Below, in pieces: positions 27,191 through 36,043 of a stretch of 64,000 nucleotides of DNA. The notes below the pieces were generated by a model. It did no database searches and was not told the DNA's origin. It was given only the letters and a program-made list of their open reading frames with translations. The stretch is from Yaniella flava (GTDB taxonomy: Bacteria > Actinomycetota > Actinomycetes > Actinomycetales > Micrococcaceae), in NCBI RefSeq assembly GCF_039529295.1, contig NZ_BAAAMN010000041.1, forward strand, positions 1 through 64,000, read 5' to 3'. Made by a program: the position numbers and the translations under genes. Positions within the stretch are counted from its first letter, which is position 1, and each line of letters opens with the position of its first letter.

Positions 27191-27937
27191 ATGACTGCCA
27201 ACCAATCCGTTGATCGAGCGTTGAGTATTTTGTGGATCCTCAACGGCATGCAACGTGCCACCGTGACAGAGGTCGCCGCCGAACTCGAGGTTCACAAATC
27301 CACCGCGTCGCGCCTATTGACCGCACTCGAGCGGCAGCAACTGGTGATGCGCCAGCCAACATCACAGGCCTACGAACTTAGTCATGGGATCTTGCAATTG
27401 GCTGGCTCAGTGAATGCGCAAAACGATCTCACGAAATCCGCACAAATATTGGTGGAACACGTCGCGCGCGAGTTCAAACTCACGGCAAATGTGGCCATCC
27501 TGGATGACATCTACGCGGTCAACATTGCCCAATCCGCGCCATCAGAACGATTCTTCACACCGCGTCAATATGTCGGTCGACGCACCCCGGGGCATGCGAC
27601 TTCGAGCGGCAAAGTGCTCATTGCCGCAGCGGAGGAATCCGTTCAACAACGTCTCCTCACGCAACCACTCGAGCAATTTACGGATCGCACAATTCTGGAA
27701 CCCGCGCAGTTCAGAGATGAGCTGACAATGGTTCGTGAGCGCGGTTGGGCCGTTTCGGACAACGAGTGGGATAACGATATGACAGCCGTTGCCGTCCCGC
27801 TTTTAGGCGTGAACAGTCAGGTGATCGCGACAGTAACCATTACCGGTTTTACCCATGATCTGCCTCCAGAAAGTTTTGCACCACAAGCGGACAAGCTTTC
27901 CACCCTCGTCCAGCGCCACGGACGGCTACTCGAGTGA
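27191..27937 (+). CDS. IclR-family transcriptional regulator, candidate controller of creatinine use
   Basis: A 248-residue regulator: N-terminal winged helix (about 1-65, with VTEVAAELEVHKSTASRLL) and a C-terminal GAF-like effector domain (GHATSSGKVLIAAAEE, RERGWAVSDNEWDNDMTAVAVPL). The family usually represses or activates adjacent catabolic operons and releases on binding a pathway metabolite. AAAGGTGG lies eight bases before the ATG. Divergent from the sarcosine/dimethylglycine flavoenzyme, with tandem palindromes between; the same palindrome at two other promoters in the island suggests it controls all three. Confidence 0.9.
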   Translation: MTANQSVDRALSILWILNGMQRATVTEVAAELEVHKSTASRLLTALERQQLVMRQPTSQAYELSHGILQLAGSVNAQNDLTKSAQILVEHVAREFKLTANVAILDDIYAVNIAQSAPSERFFTPRQYVGRRTPGHATSSGKVLIAAAEESVQQRLLTQPLEQFTDRTILEPAQFRDELTMVRERGWAVSDNEWDNDMTAVAVPLLGVNSQVIATVTITGFTHDLPPESFAPQADKLSTLVQRHGRLLE

Positions 27938-27988
27938 AGCAGCTGCGCCCGAAACACTCACTCCGATATTGCGAGTCGGGAAACAGAA

Positions 27989-28011
27989 AACCTCGGTTCA
28001 TGACCGAGGTT
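27989..28011 (-). terminator. Terminator after tRNA-Tyr
   Basis: A perfect 9-bp stem (AACCTCGGT at 27989-27997 with ACCGAGGTT at 28003-28011) and 5-base loop, followed on the minus strand by TTTTCTGTTT. It lies just 3' of tRNA-Tyr and also past the plus-strand IclR stop. Confidence 0.8.
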
Positions 28012-28031
28012 CTTGTGTTTCCATATGTACT

Positions 28032-28116
28032 TGGTGGCAGATACAGGATTCGAACCTGTGAAGGCAATGCCAGCTGATTTACAGTCAGCCCCCGTTGGCC
28101 GCTTGGGTAATCTGCC
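28032..28116 (-). tRNA. tRNA-Tyr (GTA anticodon), CCA encoded
   Basis: Minus-strand tRNA with acceptor stem GGCAGAT/ATCTGCC, anticodon loop CTGTAAA (anticodon GTA), a long variable arm of class II type, T-arm with GGTTCGAATCC and an encoded 3' ACCA. The body is 82 nt plus CCA. GTA and the variable arm identify tyrosine. Confidence 0.93.
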
Positions 28117-28300
28117 ATGTGCACGGCTTCCGTGCACGACTGACTACATTACCAGCCCTATTTTGTTTTTGCGAATCGGCTGATTCCTTGTCTTTGACGC
28201 CTCAGAAGATACTCTCGCGCGCATTTTCGTTCTGCGGTCACCACGGGTTTCAAGCTAAACTCGGGACAGAACATCGTCACGAGGAACTGTAAGGAGCCGA

Positions 28301-28789
28301 ATGGCTAAGGAATCAACTTTTGACATCGTATCCGAGGTGGACACGCAGGAAGTGGCAAACGCCGTCAACCAGGCGTCCAAGGAAATCCAGCAGCGCTACG
28401 ACTTTAAAGATACTGGCGCGTCGGTCGAACACTCCGAAAACACCATCAACCTCAGCGCCAATGCGGAGGAACGAGTCAAGGCTGCACTCGATGTGCTGCA
28501 ATCTAAGTTGGTCCGCCGTGGCATCTCACTGAAAGCCCTGGATGCTGGCGAGCCAGTGGCGTCCGGCAAGCTCTTTAAAATCGCCGCGACCATCAAAGAA
28601 GGCATCGACCAGCCCACTGCCAAGAAAATCTCCAAGATCATCCGCGACGACGCACCCAAGTCGGTCAAAGCTAATATTCAAGGCGATCAGCTGCGTGTGT
28701 CATCGAAATCCCGTGACGATCTGCAGTCTGTCATCGCGTTACTTCGCGACTTCGAGGATGCCCCACTGCAATTCATCAATTTCAAATAA
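28301..28789 (+). CDS. YajQ-family nucleotide-binding protein
   Basis: A 162-residue cytoplasmic protein made of two ferredoxin-like domains. Typical blocks are STFDIVSEVDTQEVANAVNQ, RYDFKDTGASVE, KLFKIAATIKEGIDQ and APLQFINFK at the end. Family members bind nucleotides, including cyclic-di-GMP in some bacteria, and have been linked to RNA or tRNA binding. AAGGAG precedes the ATG. Next gene follows after 18 bases on the same strand. Confidence 0.92.
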   Translation: MAKESTFDIVSEVDTQEVANAVNQASKEIQQRYDFKDTGASVEHSENTINLSANAEERVKAALDVLQSKLVRRGISLKALDAGEPVASGKLFKIAATIKEGIDQPTAKKISKIIRDDAPKSVKANIQGDQLRVSSKSRDDLQSVIALLRDFEDAPLQFINFK

Positions 28790-28807
28790 CATTCCAGGAG
28801 GCTGTAG

Positions 28808-29275
28808 ATGTTGTATCTGATTACTTTCGACGACGAGCTGTACTACACATCACTGACTGTCGGTGAGTTTCTCGTCCATCGCCAAGATGGTGAATCCTTC
28901 GACCTCATGACGTTTTTCCCGGTCGAGGATCCGATCAAACCTGACGACGTCCTACAGGTAGCGTTACGCAACGGTTTCGAACACCCTGAAGGGTTGCTTG
29001 TTGATGCAAGCCTGGTCGACATTATGAATAAACCACGCCATCTCGAACAGGCGTCAGCTTCGCAACTGGCGTTAGAAGCGCAACTGGATGAGCTCGAGTC
29101 CGGCCCAACATCTGTTGAAGATGCCTCATTCGAGCGTGAACAGGATCAGATTGCCCGTGATGCTCGTATGGATCATTCTGAGGCACTCAACTGGGCGAAC
29201 ACGGCACGGCGTGACCTGCTAGAGCGTACGATCCAAGAACAGCTCAGAAAGCACTGGGACACCCACGGCGTTTAG
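28808..29275 (+). CDS. Hypothetical protein, acidic
   Basis: A 155-residue soluble protein of unrecognised family. AGGAGG lies nine bases before the ATG, and the gene follows yajQ closely, so cotranscription is likely. The N-terminal half looks globular (LYLITFDDELYYTSLTVGEFLVH split into strands); the C-terminal half is charged and helical, with SEALNWANTARRDLLERTIQ. No signal, span or metal motif. Its stop overlaps the convergent htpX stop by three bases. Confidence 0.7.
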   Translation: MLYLITFDDELYYTSLTVGEFLVHRQDGESFDLMTFFPVEDPIKPDDVLQVALRNGFEHPEGLLVDASLVDIMNKPRHLEQASASQLALEAQLDELESGPTSVEDASFEREQDQIARDARMDHSEALNWANTARRDLLERTIQEQLRKHWDTHGV

Positions 29276-30141
29276 GGCTGCTGGCCCATATCTCGGGCGA
29301 GCTGCGTCAACTGCTCCACCCGGTCTTCCATGGCCGGGTGGGTGGAGAACCAGTTGCGGATTTTGCCGGCAAATGGACTCGCGATCATCATATGCGCGGC
29401 AGATTTCACCCGGTGATTGTCTTCGGGTATCGGGTGACGCTGCACTCCACCAGAAATCTTTTCCAGAGCCGAGGCTAGTGCGAGCGGATCACCCGTCAAG
29501 TGTGCACCATCATGGTCAGCCGAGGTCTCACGATCACGCGAAATACCTGCTTGGACCAGCCCGGCGGCCAATGGAGCAAGGATCGCGCCCAACAGGCCAA
29601 AGATAATGTTGTTGTTATTGCGGTTGAACATCAGCATGTAGGCGGCACCCTGAATGACTGTCCCAATGGCCGCTGCCACCGATGACGTCAAGATGTCACG
29701 GTTGTAGACGTGCATCAGCTCATGGCCGGTTACAGCTCGTAGTTCGCGAGGGCTGAGCATGTGCATAATGCCCTCGGTAAAACAGATCGCGGCATGCTCC
29801 GGATTACGGCCCGTCGCAAACGCGTTGGGCTGCTGTGACGGAGCGATATAGATGCGCGGTGCAGGTTCTCCCGCACGTTGTGCCAGGTCGTGCACCATGT
29901 CATACAGCCCCTTGAAGTGTTGCGGGTCAGCCGCATAGGCTTGCATGCTACGCAACGCGAGCTTATCTGAGTTCCAATACGTCACCGCGGTCATCACGAG
30001 ACCACCACCGGTAAACAGGATGATCCAAATAGCGCTGCCACTGGAAGCAGAAATAGCACCACCGATGGCAACCAAAATGCCCAACATGAGGGCAAATAGA
30101 AACCACGTCTTGGTCCGGTTTCGCATCACGCGTTGCTGCAT
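29272..30141 (-). CDS. htpX: HtpX zinc metalloprotease
   Basis: A 289-residue membrane protease for quality control of misfolded membrane proteins. Two N-terminal spans (about 13-32 and 36-54) precede the M48 active site GHELMHVYNRD (H140, E141, H144); the third ligand region is SRDRETSADHDGA. Two further hydrophobic stretches follow the active site. The ATG gives the full fold. It stands alone between convergent yajQ-linked gene and the ferredoxin reductase; no heat-shock site was recognised. Confidence 0.93.
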   Translation of the reverse strand: MQQRVMRNRTKTWFLFALMLGILVAIGGAISASSGSAIWIILFTGGGLVMTAVTYWNSDKLALRSMQAYAADPQHFKGLYDMVHDLAQRAGEPAPRIYIAPSQQPNAFATGRNPEHAAICFTEGIMHMLSPRELRAVTGHELMHVYNRDILTSSVAAAIGTVIQGAAYMLMFNRNNNNIIFGLLGAILAPLAAGLVQAGISRDRETSADHDGAHLTGDPLALASALEKISGGVQRHPIPEDNHRVKSAAHMMIASPFAGKIRNWFSTHPAMEDRVEQLTQLARDMGQQP

Positions 30142-30156
30142 GTTGGTCTCATTCCT

Positions 30157-31578
30157 CTAGCGTTGTGCTGTCTGTCGTGCTTTGGCACGAGAGATTCGTA
30201 CCTGTTCATCACGGTCCACGACTTTGACGCGTTCGCGTTCGACGGGACCGGTCTGGCTTTCTTGATCACCCAGGCTGATTTCGTGATTATCGAGTTCCTG
30301 CCAACCCTGCCAGTCACTGTATTCAACGCCACGCTGGTCGAGCAGTTCAAGAATCGCGTCTTCGTCCGGGATTTGAGCGGTGTAGAGATGGTCAACATCT
30401 TCAATAATATGACCAATCGTCTCAAGCGCGTCACCCTTGGTGTGTCCGATGAGACCAACGGGACCGCGTTTAATCCATCCGGATGTATAGAGCCCCCGAA
30501 CCGGGTTCCCCTCTGCGTCGAGGACACGGCCCTCAGCATTTCTAATAATGCCGCGCTCCTCGTCAAAATGAATGTCTGGCACCGCTGAACCAAAGTAGCC
30601 GATTGCCCGGTAGACGGCTTGGACCGGATACATTTTCTTTTCACCGGTACCCTTTACGTTTCCGGTACCATCCAGGGCCATCCGTTCCATACGAAGGCCG
30701 GCGACTTTCCCGTTTTCCGTCAAGATCTCTTCGGGCGCTTCTAAGAAGTGTAGGTGCAGACGACGCGATGCTCCGGTGCCCTCTGGGTTTTCATCTTGTT
30801 CCAACAACCAGTTGGTCAACGTATTGACCATATTGCGGACCTGGTTGACTTCTTCGGCTGCCTTCTCCGAGGCTTCGTCGAACTCGAAATCGTCTTCGTA
30901 TAAGACGATGTCCACGTCCTCAGCGGATTTCAATTCGCGTAACTCCAGCGGGGTGAATTTTACTTGTGCTGGACCACGCCGGCCAAAGATATGCACATCA
31001 GTCACCTGTGACGATTTCAAGCCCGCATAAACGTTGTCTGGGATTTCGGTGGCCAACATTTGGCTTGCTGGTTTTGCCAGCACACGGGCAACGTCCAAGG
31101 CGACGTTGCCGTTCCCAATCACGGCTACTTCTCGTGCGGATAGGTCCCAGTGGCGGTCGACATCCGGGTGGCCGTCGTACCAGGAGACGAAGTCGGAGGC
31201 CCCGAATGAACCTTCTGCCTCGACTCCAGGAATGTTCAGGCGAGCGTCTTTGATAGCACCGGTTGCGAACACAACCACATCGTAGAACGTCTGTAATTCT
31301 TCGAGATGGATATCTGTCCCGTATTCAACGTTTCCAATGAACCGAATATCACCGCGGTCCATGACACGGTGCAAGGCCTTAATGATGCCTTTAATACGCG
31401 GGTGGTCCGGTGCCACGCCGTATCGGATCAAACCGAAGGGCGCCGGGTAGCGATCGAAGAGATCAATCGAAACCTCGAAGTCGATATCTGCTTTTTGCAG
31501 AGAATCGGCGGTGTACACACCGGCCGGACCGGCACCGATGATGGCAATCCGCAGTGGACGATGCATAGTTTCGGACAC
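30157..31578 (-). CDS. fprA: Ferredoxin-NADP+ reductase, FprA type
   Basis: A 473-residue flavoprotein that passes electrons between NADPH and ferredoxin. FAD is bound by IIGAGPAGVYTADSL at the N-terminus, NADP by the second fold VIGNGNVALDVARVL, and the C-terminus has GWIKRGPVGLIGHTKGDALET, typical of the adrenodoxin-reductase/FprA group. Soluble. The last 40 residues are charged and variable. Sixteen bases separate it from htpX on the same strand; otherwise no redox partner is adjacent, though the cytochrome P450 remnant at 11.3 kb could once have used it. Confidence 0.93.
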   Translation of the reverse strand: MSETMHRPLRIAIIGAGPAGVYTADSLQKADIDFEVSIDLFDRYPAPFGLIRYGVAPDHPRIKGIIKALHRVMDRGDIRFIGNVEYGTDIHLEELQTFYDVVVFATGAIKDARLNIPGVEAEGSFGASDFVSWYDGHPDVDRHWDLSAREVAVIGNGNVALDVARVLAKPASQMLATEIPDNVYAGLKSSQVTDVHIFGRRGPAQVKFTPLELRELKSAEDVDIVLYEDDFEFDEASEKAAEEVNQVRNMVNTLTNWLLEQDENPEGTGASRRLHLHFLEAPEEILTENGKVAGLRMERMALDGTGNVKGTGEKKMYPVQAVYRAIGYFGSAVPDIHFDEERGIIRNAEGRVLDAEGNPVRGLYTSGWIKRGPVGLIGHTKGDALETIGHIIEDVDHLYTAQIPDEDAILELLDQRGVEYSDWQGWQELDNHEISLGDQESQTGPVERERVKVVDRDEQVRISRAKARQTAQR

Positions 31579-31721
31579 TAACTTCCCTTTGTTGTTGAAG
31601 ACATACGAGTGGTTCCAATGTTAATTACGTAAACACCGTATCGCCTAATCCTGGCTGTCAGCTATGAATTCAGCGGTAAGCAACAGTAGCTGTGCTCAAA
31701 ACGACGGTTAGACTAGTGGCT

Positions 31722-32219
31722 ATGGCTCGACGCAATGCACAAGTATTTTATCCCTCGTATCAGGGTTTGGCTTCCAAACTGTTAGACCGACCATGGACTT
31801 CAGCTGATGGCATGGGGGCTGACGAACTGTCACAACAAGTGCAAGCTTCGGTGGCTGCCGACCAGCTGCAGCAAACAGGCCACACTCCCACCATGCGCGA
31901 TATTGCACCGCTGGCCCTCCAAGAATTCTATTTGGCTCTTGGCGTTTCCGAAATGATGGAAACAAATCACTTCTTTTTCGATCCGGATGAGTTAGAAATC
32001 CGCGACGATATGGTCATGTTCGTAGAAGACGCCGATGAGACCATCGCCTGGGCCGTCCCCATGGATCAGGTCTCCCTACCGGATCCGATCGTGTACCGCC
32101 GAACCGTTGCTGCTGATGAACCCGATGACACCGGTCAGTGGGAGTCCACCGACGAGACCGTTTCGGAATTAATCGCGGATATTTTAACCTGGAACTACTC
32201 GGAGGAAGATCTTGACTGA
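31722..32219 (+). CDS. Hypothetical protein upstream of HIT gene
   Basis: A 165-residue acidic soluble protein of unknown family. The ATG at 31722 is preferred to a GTG ten codons upstream because it begins with MARRNAQVFYPS and the leader looks non-coding. The sequence holds alternating strands and acidic loops (FFFDPDELEIRDDMVMFVEDADE) with a Trp-rich C-terminus. No catalytic motif. Its end overlaps the TTG start of the HIT gene, so the two are coupled. Confidence 0.65.
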   Translation: MARRNAQVFYPSYQGLASKLLDRPWTSADGMGADELSQQVQASVAADQLQQTGHTPTMRDIAPLALQEFYLALGVSEMMETNHFFFDPDELEIRDDMVMFVEDADETIAWAVPMDQVSLPDPIVYRRTVAADEPDDTGQWESTDETVSELIADILTWNYSEEDLD

Positions 32220-32745
32220 ACCGACTGGCCACGGCCCGCAGCCTACTCCCCCACAGATCCAGTCGCATGCACCGGATGGGTACGTGTGTCCATTTTGTGG
32301 TCTCGTCGACGGCGACGTAGCCGATCCGAATAACCGGTGCGCAGTGTCCGATGTGATCTATCAAGACGACGATCTGATCGTCTTTGCTGCGGCCGACGGT
32401 TTTGGTCCTCGTGCAGGACATGTGATGATCAGCCCGACCGAGCATTACGAGGCGCTCTATCATGTACCCGATCGCGTGCTGATGCGCATTGCTCTAATGG
32501 AACGTGAGGTTGCGTTTGCGATGAAACGCGCTTGGAATCCAGAAGGCACTTCGTCGCGTCAGCACAATGAACCATCTGGCAATCAGCATGTGTGGCACTA
32601 TCATCTGCACGTGTTTCCACGCTATGCGGGCGATATGCTCTACCGCCAGCTTCGCCAGCCCATGGACGAGGAATACCGGGCCCAGATTGCCCAAGACATT
32701 AAAGCCACGTTGGACCCTGCCTCGACGTTTTTGCCGAACGACTAG
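32212..32745 (+). CDS. HIT-family hydrolase, TTG start
   Basis: A 177-residue nucleotide hydrolase or transferase with the histidine triad HYHLHV (H129, H131, H133) preceded by SGNQHVW. The N-terminus adds CPFC and C43, a possible zinc site as in the Hint/galactose-1-phosphate group. The start is TTG at 32212, supported by GGAGGAAG six bases before it; no ATG would keep the CPFC segment. It overlaps the previous gene by eight bases. It acts in the cytoplasm on nucleoside phosphoramidates or dinucleoside polyphosphates; exact substrate unknown. Stops of this gene and the convergent prenyl synthase share CTAG. Confidence 0.88.
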   Translation: MTEPTGHGPQPTPPQIQSHAPDGYVCPFCGLVDGDVADPNNRCAVSDVIYQDDDLIVFAAADGFGPRAGHVMISPTEHYEALYHVPDRVLMRIALMEREVAFAMKRAWNPEGTSSRQHNEPSGNQHVWHYHLHVFPRYAGDMLYRQLRQPMDEEYRAQIAQDIKATLDPASTFLPND

Positions 32746-33788
32746 TGTTCGCGAGACACGACGTACTGAGCAAACTGCGTCAGAGCCGTCTTCACGGGTG
32801 AATCTTCAAGACCATCTAGCGCCCGAACGGCTTTATCAGCCCACTGGCCCGTGAGTTCCCATGCCTGATCAATCACGGGATGGGATGCAACGGCCTTGAC
32901 CGCGGCATCAACTTGTTCATCTGTCTCGAGCGGACCATCCACGAGTTCCAGAATCGACGTTGCCTGGGCATCGGCCTCGTTGGCTGCCTGACGAAGCAAC
33001 AGAATGGGCAGGGTTGGCACGCGTTCTTTCAAATCCGTGCCCTGCACTTTGCCTGACGTATCTGACGAGCTCGTCACATCGATGATGTCATCGGCCAGTT
33101 GGAAGGCCATCCCGACGTTGCTTCCGTAAGCAGACGCAATCTGGATCAACTCTTCAGAACCACCGGCGAGCAAAGCGCCCAACAACGCACTGGATGCGAG
33201 TAGAGATGCTGTCTTGCCGTCAATGACCCGAAGATAGTGTTCTAGCGGATCATCCTGTTCTTCCGGTCCGATGGTCTCCCAGAGTTGCCCCATGACCAGT
33301 TTTTCAAAGGTCACCGAATGCTCTTTAACCGCACGGGTGCCAAGCTCGGCAAGTTCGCCGGAGGCCTTAGCAAAAATCAGGTCACCAGCCAGAATCGCAA
33401 TGGAATTTGACCACTGTTGATGGGTTGCGGTCACGCCGCGGCGCTGATCTGCTTCATCCATGACATCGTCATGGTACAGCGTTGCCAGATGGGTCAGTTC
33501 CATCGCGACAGCGACTTTGCGGATATAGACGCTGGGTTCTTCTACCTCACCGGTGCCTACGTTTTCATCTGCCAGCATCGAAGACAATACGGTGACGATC
33601 GGGCGAACGCGTTTGCCGCCCGCATCCAAGAGATGACGGGTTGTGGCTTGTGCCAGATCGTCCGCATACACCAGTGCGTCTGCAAGATCTTCTTCAATCT
33701 TGGCCAGGCTCGTCAACAGCGCGTCGAAAAGTTTCTCATGCTTTTGGAGCGCATCAAACCCCGGAGGCAGCGAAATAGAAATATCCAC
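32742..33788 (-). CDS. Polyprenyl diphosphate synthase (menaquinone side chain)
   Basis: A 348-residue trans-prenyltransferase that extends isoprenoid diphosphates. The two aspartate-rich motifs are HDDVMDEAD (D107, D108, D111) and QLADDIIDV (D233, D234, D237), which bind Mg-diphosphate. Long-chain type: no bulky residues close the pocket right before the first motif (THLATLYHDD). It likely makes the heptaprenyl or octaprenyl tail for menaquinone. It stands divergent from menF, and the pathway genes menD, menC, menB, menE and menA lie within 22 kb. Chain length cannot be read with certainty. Confidence 0.9.
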   Translation of the reverse strand: MDISISLPPGFDALQKHEKLFDALLTSLAKIEEDLADALVYADDLAQATTRHLLDAGGKRVRPIVTVLSSMLADENVGTGEVEEPSVYIRKVAVAMELTHLATLYHDDVMDEADQRRGVTATHQQWSNSIAILAGDLIFAKASGELAELGTRAVKEHSVTFEKLVMGQLWETIGPEEQDDPLEHYLRVIDGKTASLLASSALLGALLAGGSEELIQIASAYGSNVGMAFQLADDIIDVTSSSDTSGKVQGTDLKERVPTLPILLLRQAANEADAQATSILELVDGPLETDEQVDAAVKAVASHPVIDQAWELTGQWADKAVRALDGLEDSPVKTALTQFAQYVVSREH

Positions 33789-33962
33789 CCGTATAACCCT
33801 ACACTAGCGGCCCGTTTGGGCAGCTGGAATCACAGACTTGAGAACGTACATTGGTATGGTCAACTAACTTACCCGCCACCGAATGGGCGCAGTTCGAGAT
33901 TACCCTCGGGCGCTGCCGGAAGTTCGGGCTGGCTGCAAAAAGCGGGTACATTATTGCCTATC

Positions 33963-35246
33963 ATGTCTTTTACCGCTGCAGCCTTTCGACTGACGAACGC
34001 ACAACGAGCACAACTTCCTGATGAACTCATCAGCCAAGCCACCAGTGCGTTTTCTCGCGACCGTCGCGGCAAACTCGGCTTCGGTGAACGATACTGCTTT
34101 ACCACCAGCGGCGCGCAGCGTTTCACACACGCTCGCGACCACTGGACAGAACTGACCGCTCCTGCGGTAGTGGGCCTGCCTGACGGGCTCGCGGCGAGCG
34201 CCCCCATCTGTTTCGCGGCTTTCGCCTTTGATGCACGCTCATCCCAAGCTTCTGTGCTCACAGTGCCAAAGTTCGTTCTTGACGTCTCACATAACTCCAG
34301 CTGGTTGCACTATATCTACGGTATCGACGAAACAGTGCCAGCACCTGCGGAACTCTTCACCGCGTTCTTAGATGAGGTATCGACTCAGTCAGAGACACCC
34401 GGGACTGCTCCAGGTGAGGTTGATGTTCTCTCGGCGTACATGTCTCAAGATGATTTCCGCCAGGCAGTTCACGACGCGGTGGACATGATCGCCAACGATG
34501 CGTTGCATAAAGTCGTACTAGCACGCGATGAGCTTGTACACGCACCAACGGGTTTTCATCTGCCTGCGACAATGCGAGCACTGGCATCCGATAATCCAAC
34601 TGCCTGGACCTATAAAGTCGGACAGCTTCTTGGTTCGACGCCTGAATTACTCATCGCGCGTCAAAACAATGCAGCGAAAGCTCGAGTGCTTGCGGGCACC
34701 GTGGATCGCGATGTGGCAATCAACGACCATCTCATTGCAGAGCAGCTGTCCGAAAGTCCGAAACAGATTTTTGAACACCAGGCTGCCGTTGACTCATTAG
34801 TCGAAAAACTTGCACCATTTGCCACCGATATGCGGGTCTCTAACACACCGTTTGTCCTGACACTGCCAAACGTCTATCACCTTGCAACCGATGTGTCCGC
34901 TGAGCTGACATCCTCGACGTCAATCTTGGACCTGGTGGCGGAGATCAATCCAACCGCTGCCGTCGGCGGCACACCTCGCGAGTCTGCGTTGGAAGCCATT
35001 TGGCAACTAGAGTCCGTGGCCCACGGCATGGACCGCGGACTCTACGCTGGAGCCGTTGGCTGGTTCGACTCCAGCGGTCAAGGTGAGTTCGGTATCGCCC
35101 TGCGCGGCAGCGTCATTGAGGATGAACACCACGTGCGCCTCTACGCCGGCGGCGGTATCGTCGACGGATCCGACGCCGAAGAAGAACTCGCCGAAACTCA
35201 CGCCAAGCTGCGGCCGATGAAAAAAGCACTGAGAATCAACGCCTAA
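33963..35246 (+). CDS. menF: Isochorismate synthase
   Basis: A 427-residue chorismate-binding enzyme that converts chorismate to isochorismate, the first menaquinone step. The C-terminal chorismate domain shows KVVLARD, STPELLIAR, AGTVDRD, VLTLPNVYHLATDV, HPTAAVGG-like PTAAVGGTP and YAGAVGWFDSSGQGEF. The ATG at 33963 begins MSFTAAAF; the open frame runs farther upstream but only antisense to the prenyl synthase. Divergent from that synthase. Other Men genes are scattered at 39-42 and 52-55 kb. Confidence 0.9.
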   Translation: MSFTAAAFRLTNAQRAQLPDELISQATSAFSRDRRGKLGFGERYCFTTSGAQRFTHARDHWTELTAPAVVGLPDGLAASAPICFAAFAFDARSSQASVLTVPKFVLDVSHNSSWLHYIYGIDETVPAPAELFTAFLDEVSTQSETPGTAPGEVDVLSAYMSQDDFRQAVHDAVDMIANDALHKVVLARDELVHAPTGFHLPATMRALASDNPTAWTYKVGQLLGSTPELLIARQNNAAKARVLAGTVDRDVAINDHLIAEQLSESPKQIFEHQAAVDSLVEKLAPFATDMRVSNTPFVLTLPNVYHLATDVSAELTSSTSILDLVAEINPTAAVGGTPRESALEAIWQLESVAHGMDRGLYAGAVGWFDSSGQGEFGIALRGSVIEDEHHVRLYAGGGIVDGSDAEEELAETHAKLRPMKKALRINA

Positions 35247-35257
35247 GCGCGACCCCA

Positions 35258-36043
35258 CTACCGCAATTCGACTTTTGAGTGCATATCTCTGCTGGCCCAG
35301 ACCGTCAGGATCGCCAGGACAATAAGTTGAATCACGACCGCGCTCAGAGGCATAACGGGCTCGTCAACATTATTGGTGACGTTGTGCCACAAACTGACCA
35401 TCTGCACGTCTGCTGTGACGAAGTCATAGACCGGCGGGATAAAGAATGAGGCCGCGCCCAATACCTGTGTGGTCAGGTAGTAGGCCACGAATACAATCAC
35501 CGGGCCGCCGAAACCCAACCGGCGGGCCCAACCGCCACTACCGATGACCACGCTGGGAAACATCGACAAAATAGGCACAAACAGCGCCAGAGCCATTCCC
35601 AAGATGATGGCTGGCCACGCGCCCGGTACGTAATAGAAGAAGAGCTGAACGTCTGCATAGGCGTCTGCCAAGTCTACGCCTACAAGGTTCAGCCCGAAAA
35701 TGATGTGCGCGAAGAGCAGCAACAACGACAATAGTCCAACGAGAGCCGACATCAACAGAGCATATAGCGTCTTCGTCCAGAACAACCGCCGGCCAGTGAC
35801 GGGCAGTGAGTGCGTGAGTCTGGCACCTTGCCCGTAACTACTGCGATAAAAATCGATGGCAAGAAAAAATTGGATGACCGGCAGCATCAGAGTCACCACC
35901 AGTCCAGCGAACACCACTCCAAGAATTCCAAAGAATAAGCCTAGAAGATCGCCGAGCAGCATCACTAACACTGCCAGTCCAAGGATGACCAGTATCGGTC
36001 GAATGGTACGGGTAAATTCGTGTCGCAGAATTGTAGCGGTCAT
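35258..36043 (-). CDS. ABC-2 type permease, partner of adjacent ATPase
   Basis: A 261-residue integral membrane protein with about six spans, of the ABC-2 exporter type. It begins with an amphipathic cytoplasmic stretch (ILRHEFTRTIRP) and contains PVTGRRLFWTKTLYALL, common in bacitracin/antibiotic-type permeases. Its ATG overlaps the stop of the ATPase gene (ATGA), and the ATPase overlaps a GntR gene, so the three form one operon (37084 to 35258). The transported molecule is unknown. Confidence 0.85.
   Translation of the reverse strand: MTATILRHEFTRTIRPILVILGLAVLVMLLGDLLGLFFGILGVVFAGLVVTLMLPVIQFFLAIDFYRSSYGQGARLTHSLPVTGRRLFWTKTLYALLMSALVGLLSLLLLFAHIIFGLNLVGVDLADAYADVQLFFYYVPGAWPAIILGMALALFVPILSMFPSVVIGSGGWARRLGFGGPVIVFVAYYLTTQVLGAASFFIPPVYDFVTADVQMVSLWHNVTNNVDEPVMPLSAVVIQLIVLAILTVWASRDMHSKVELR

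Noticed and set aside
33417..33962. Upstream extension of the menF frame
   Set aside because: It runs antisense through the prenyl synthase gene; the ATG at 33963 gives the expected MenF N-terminus.
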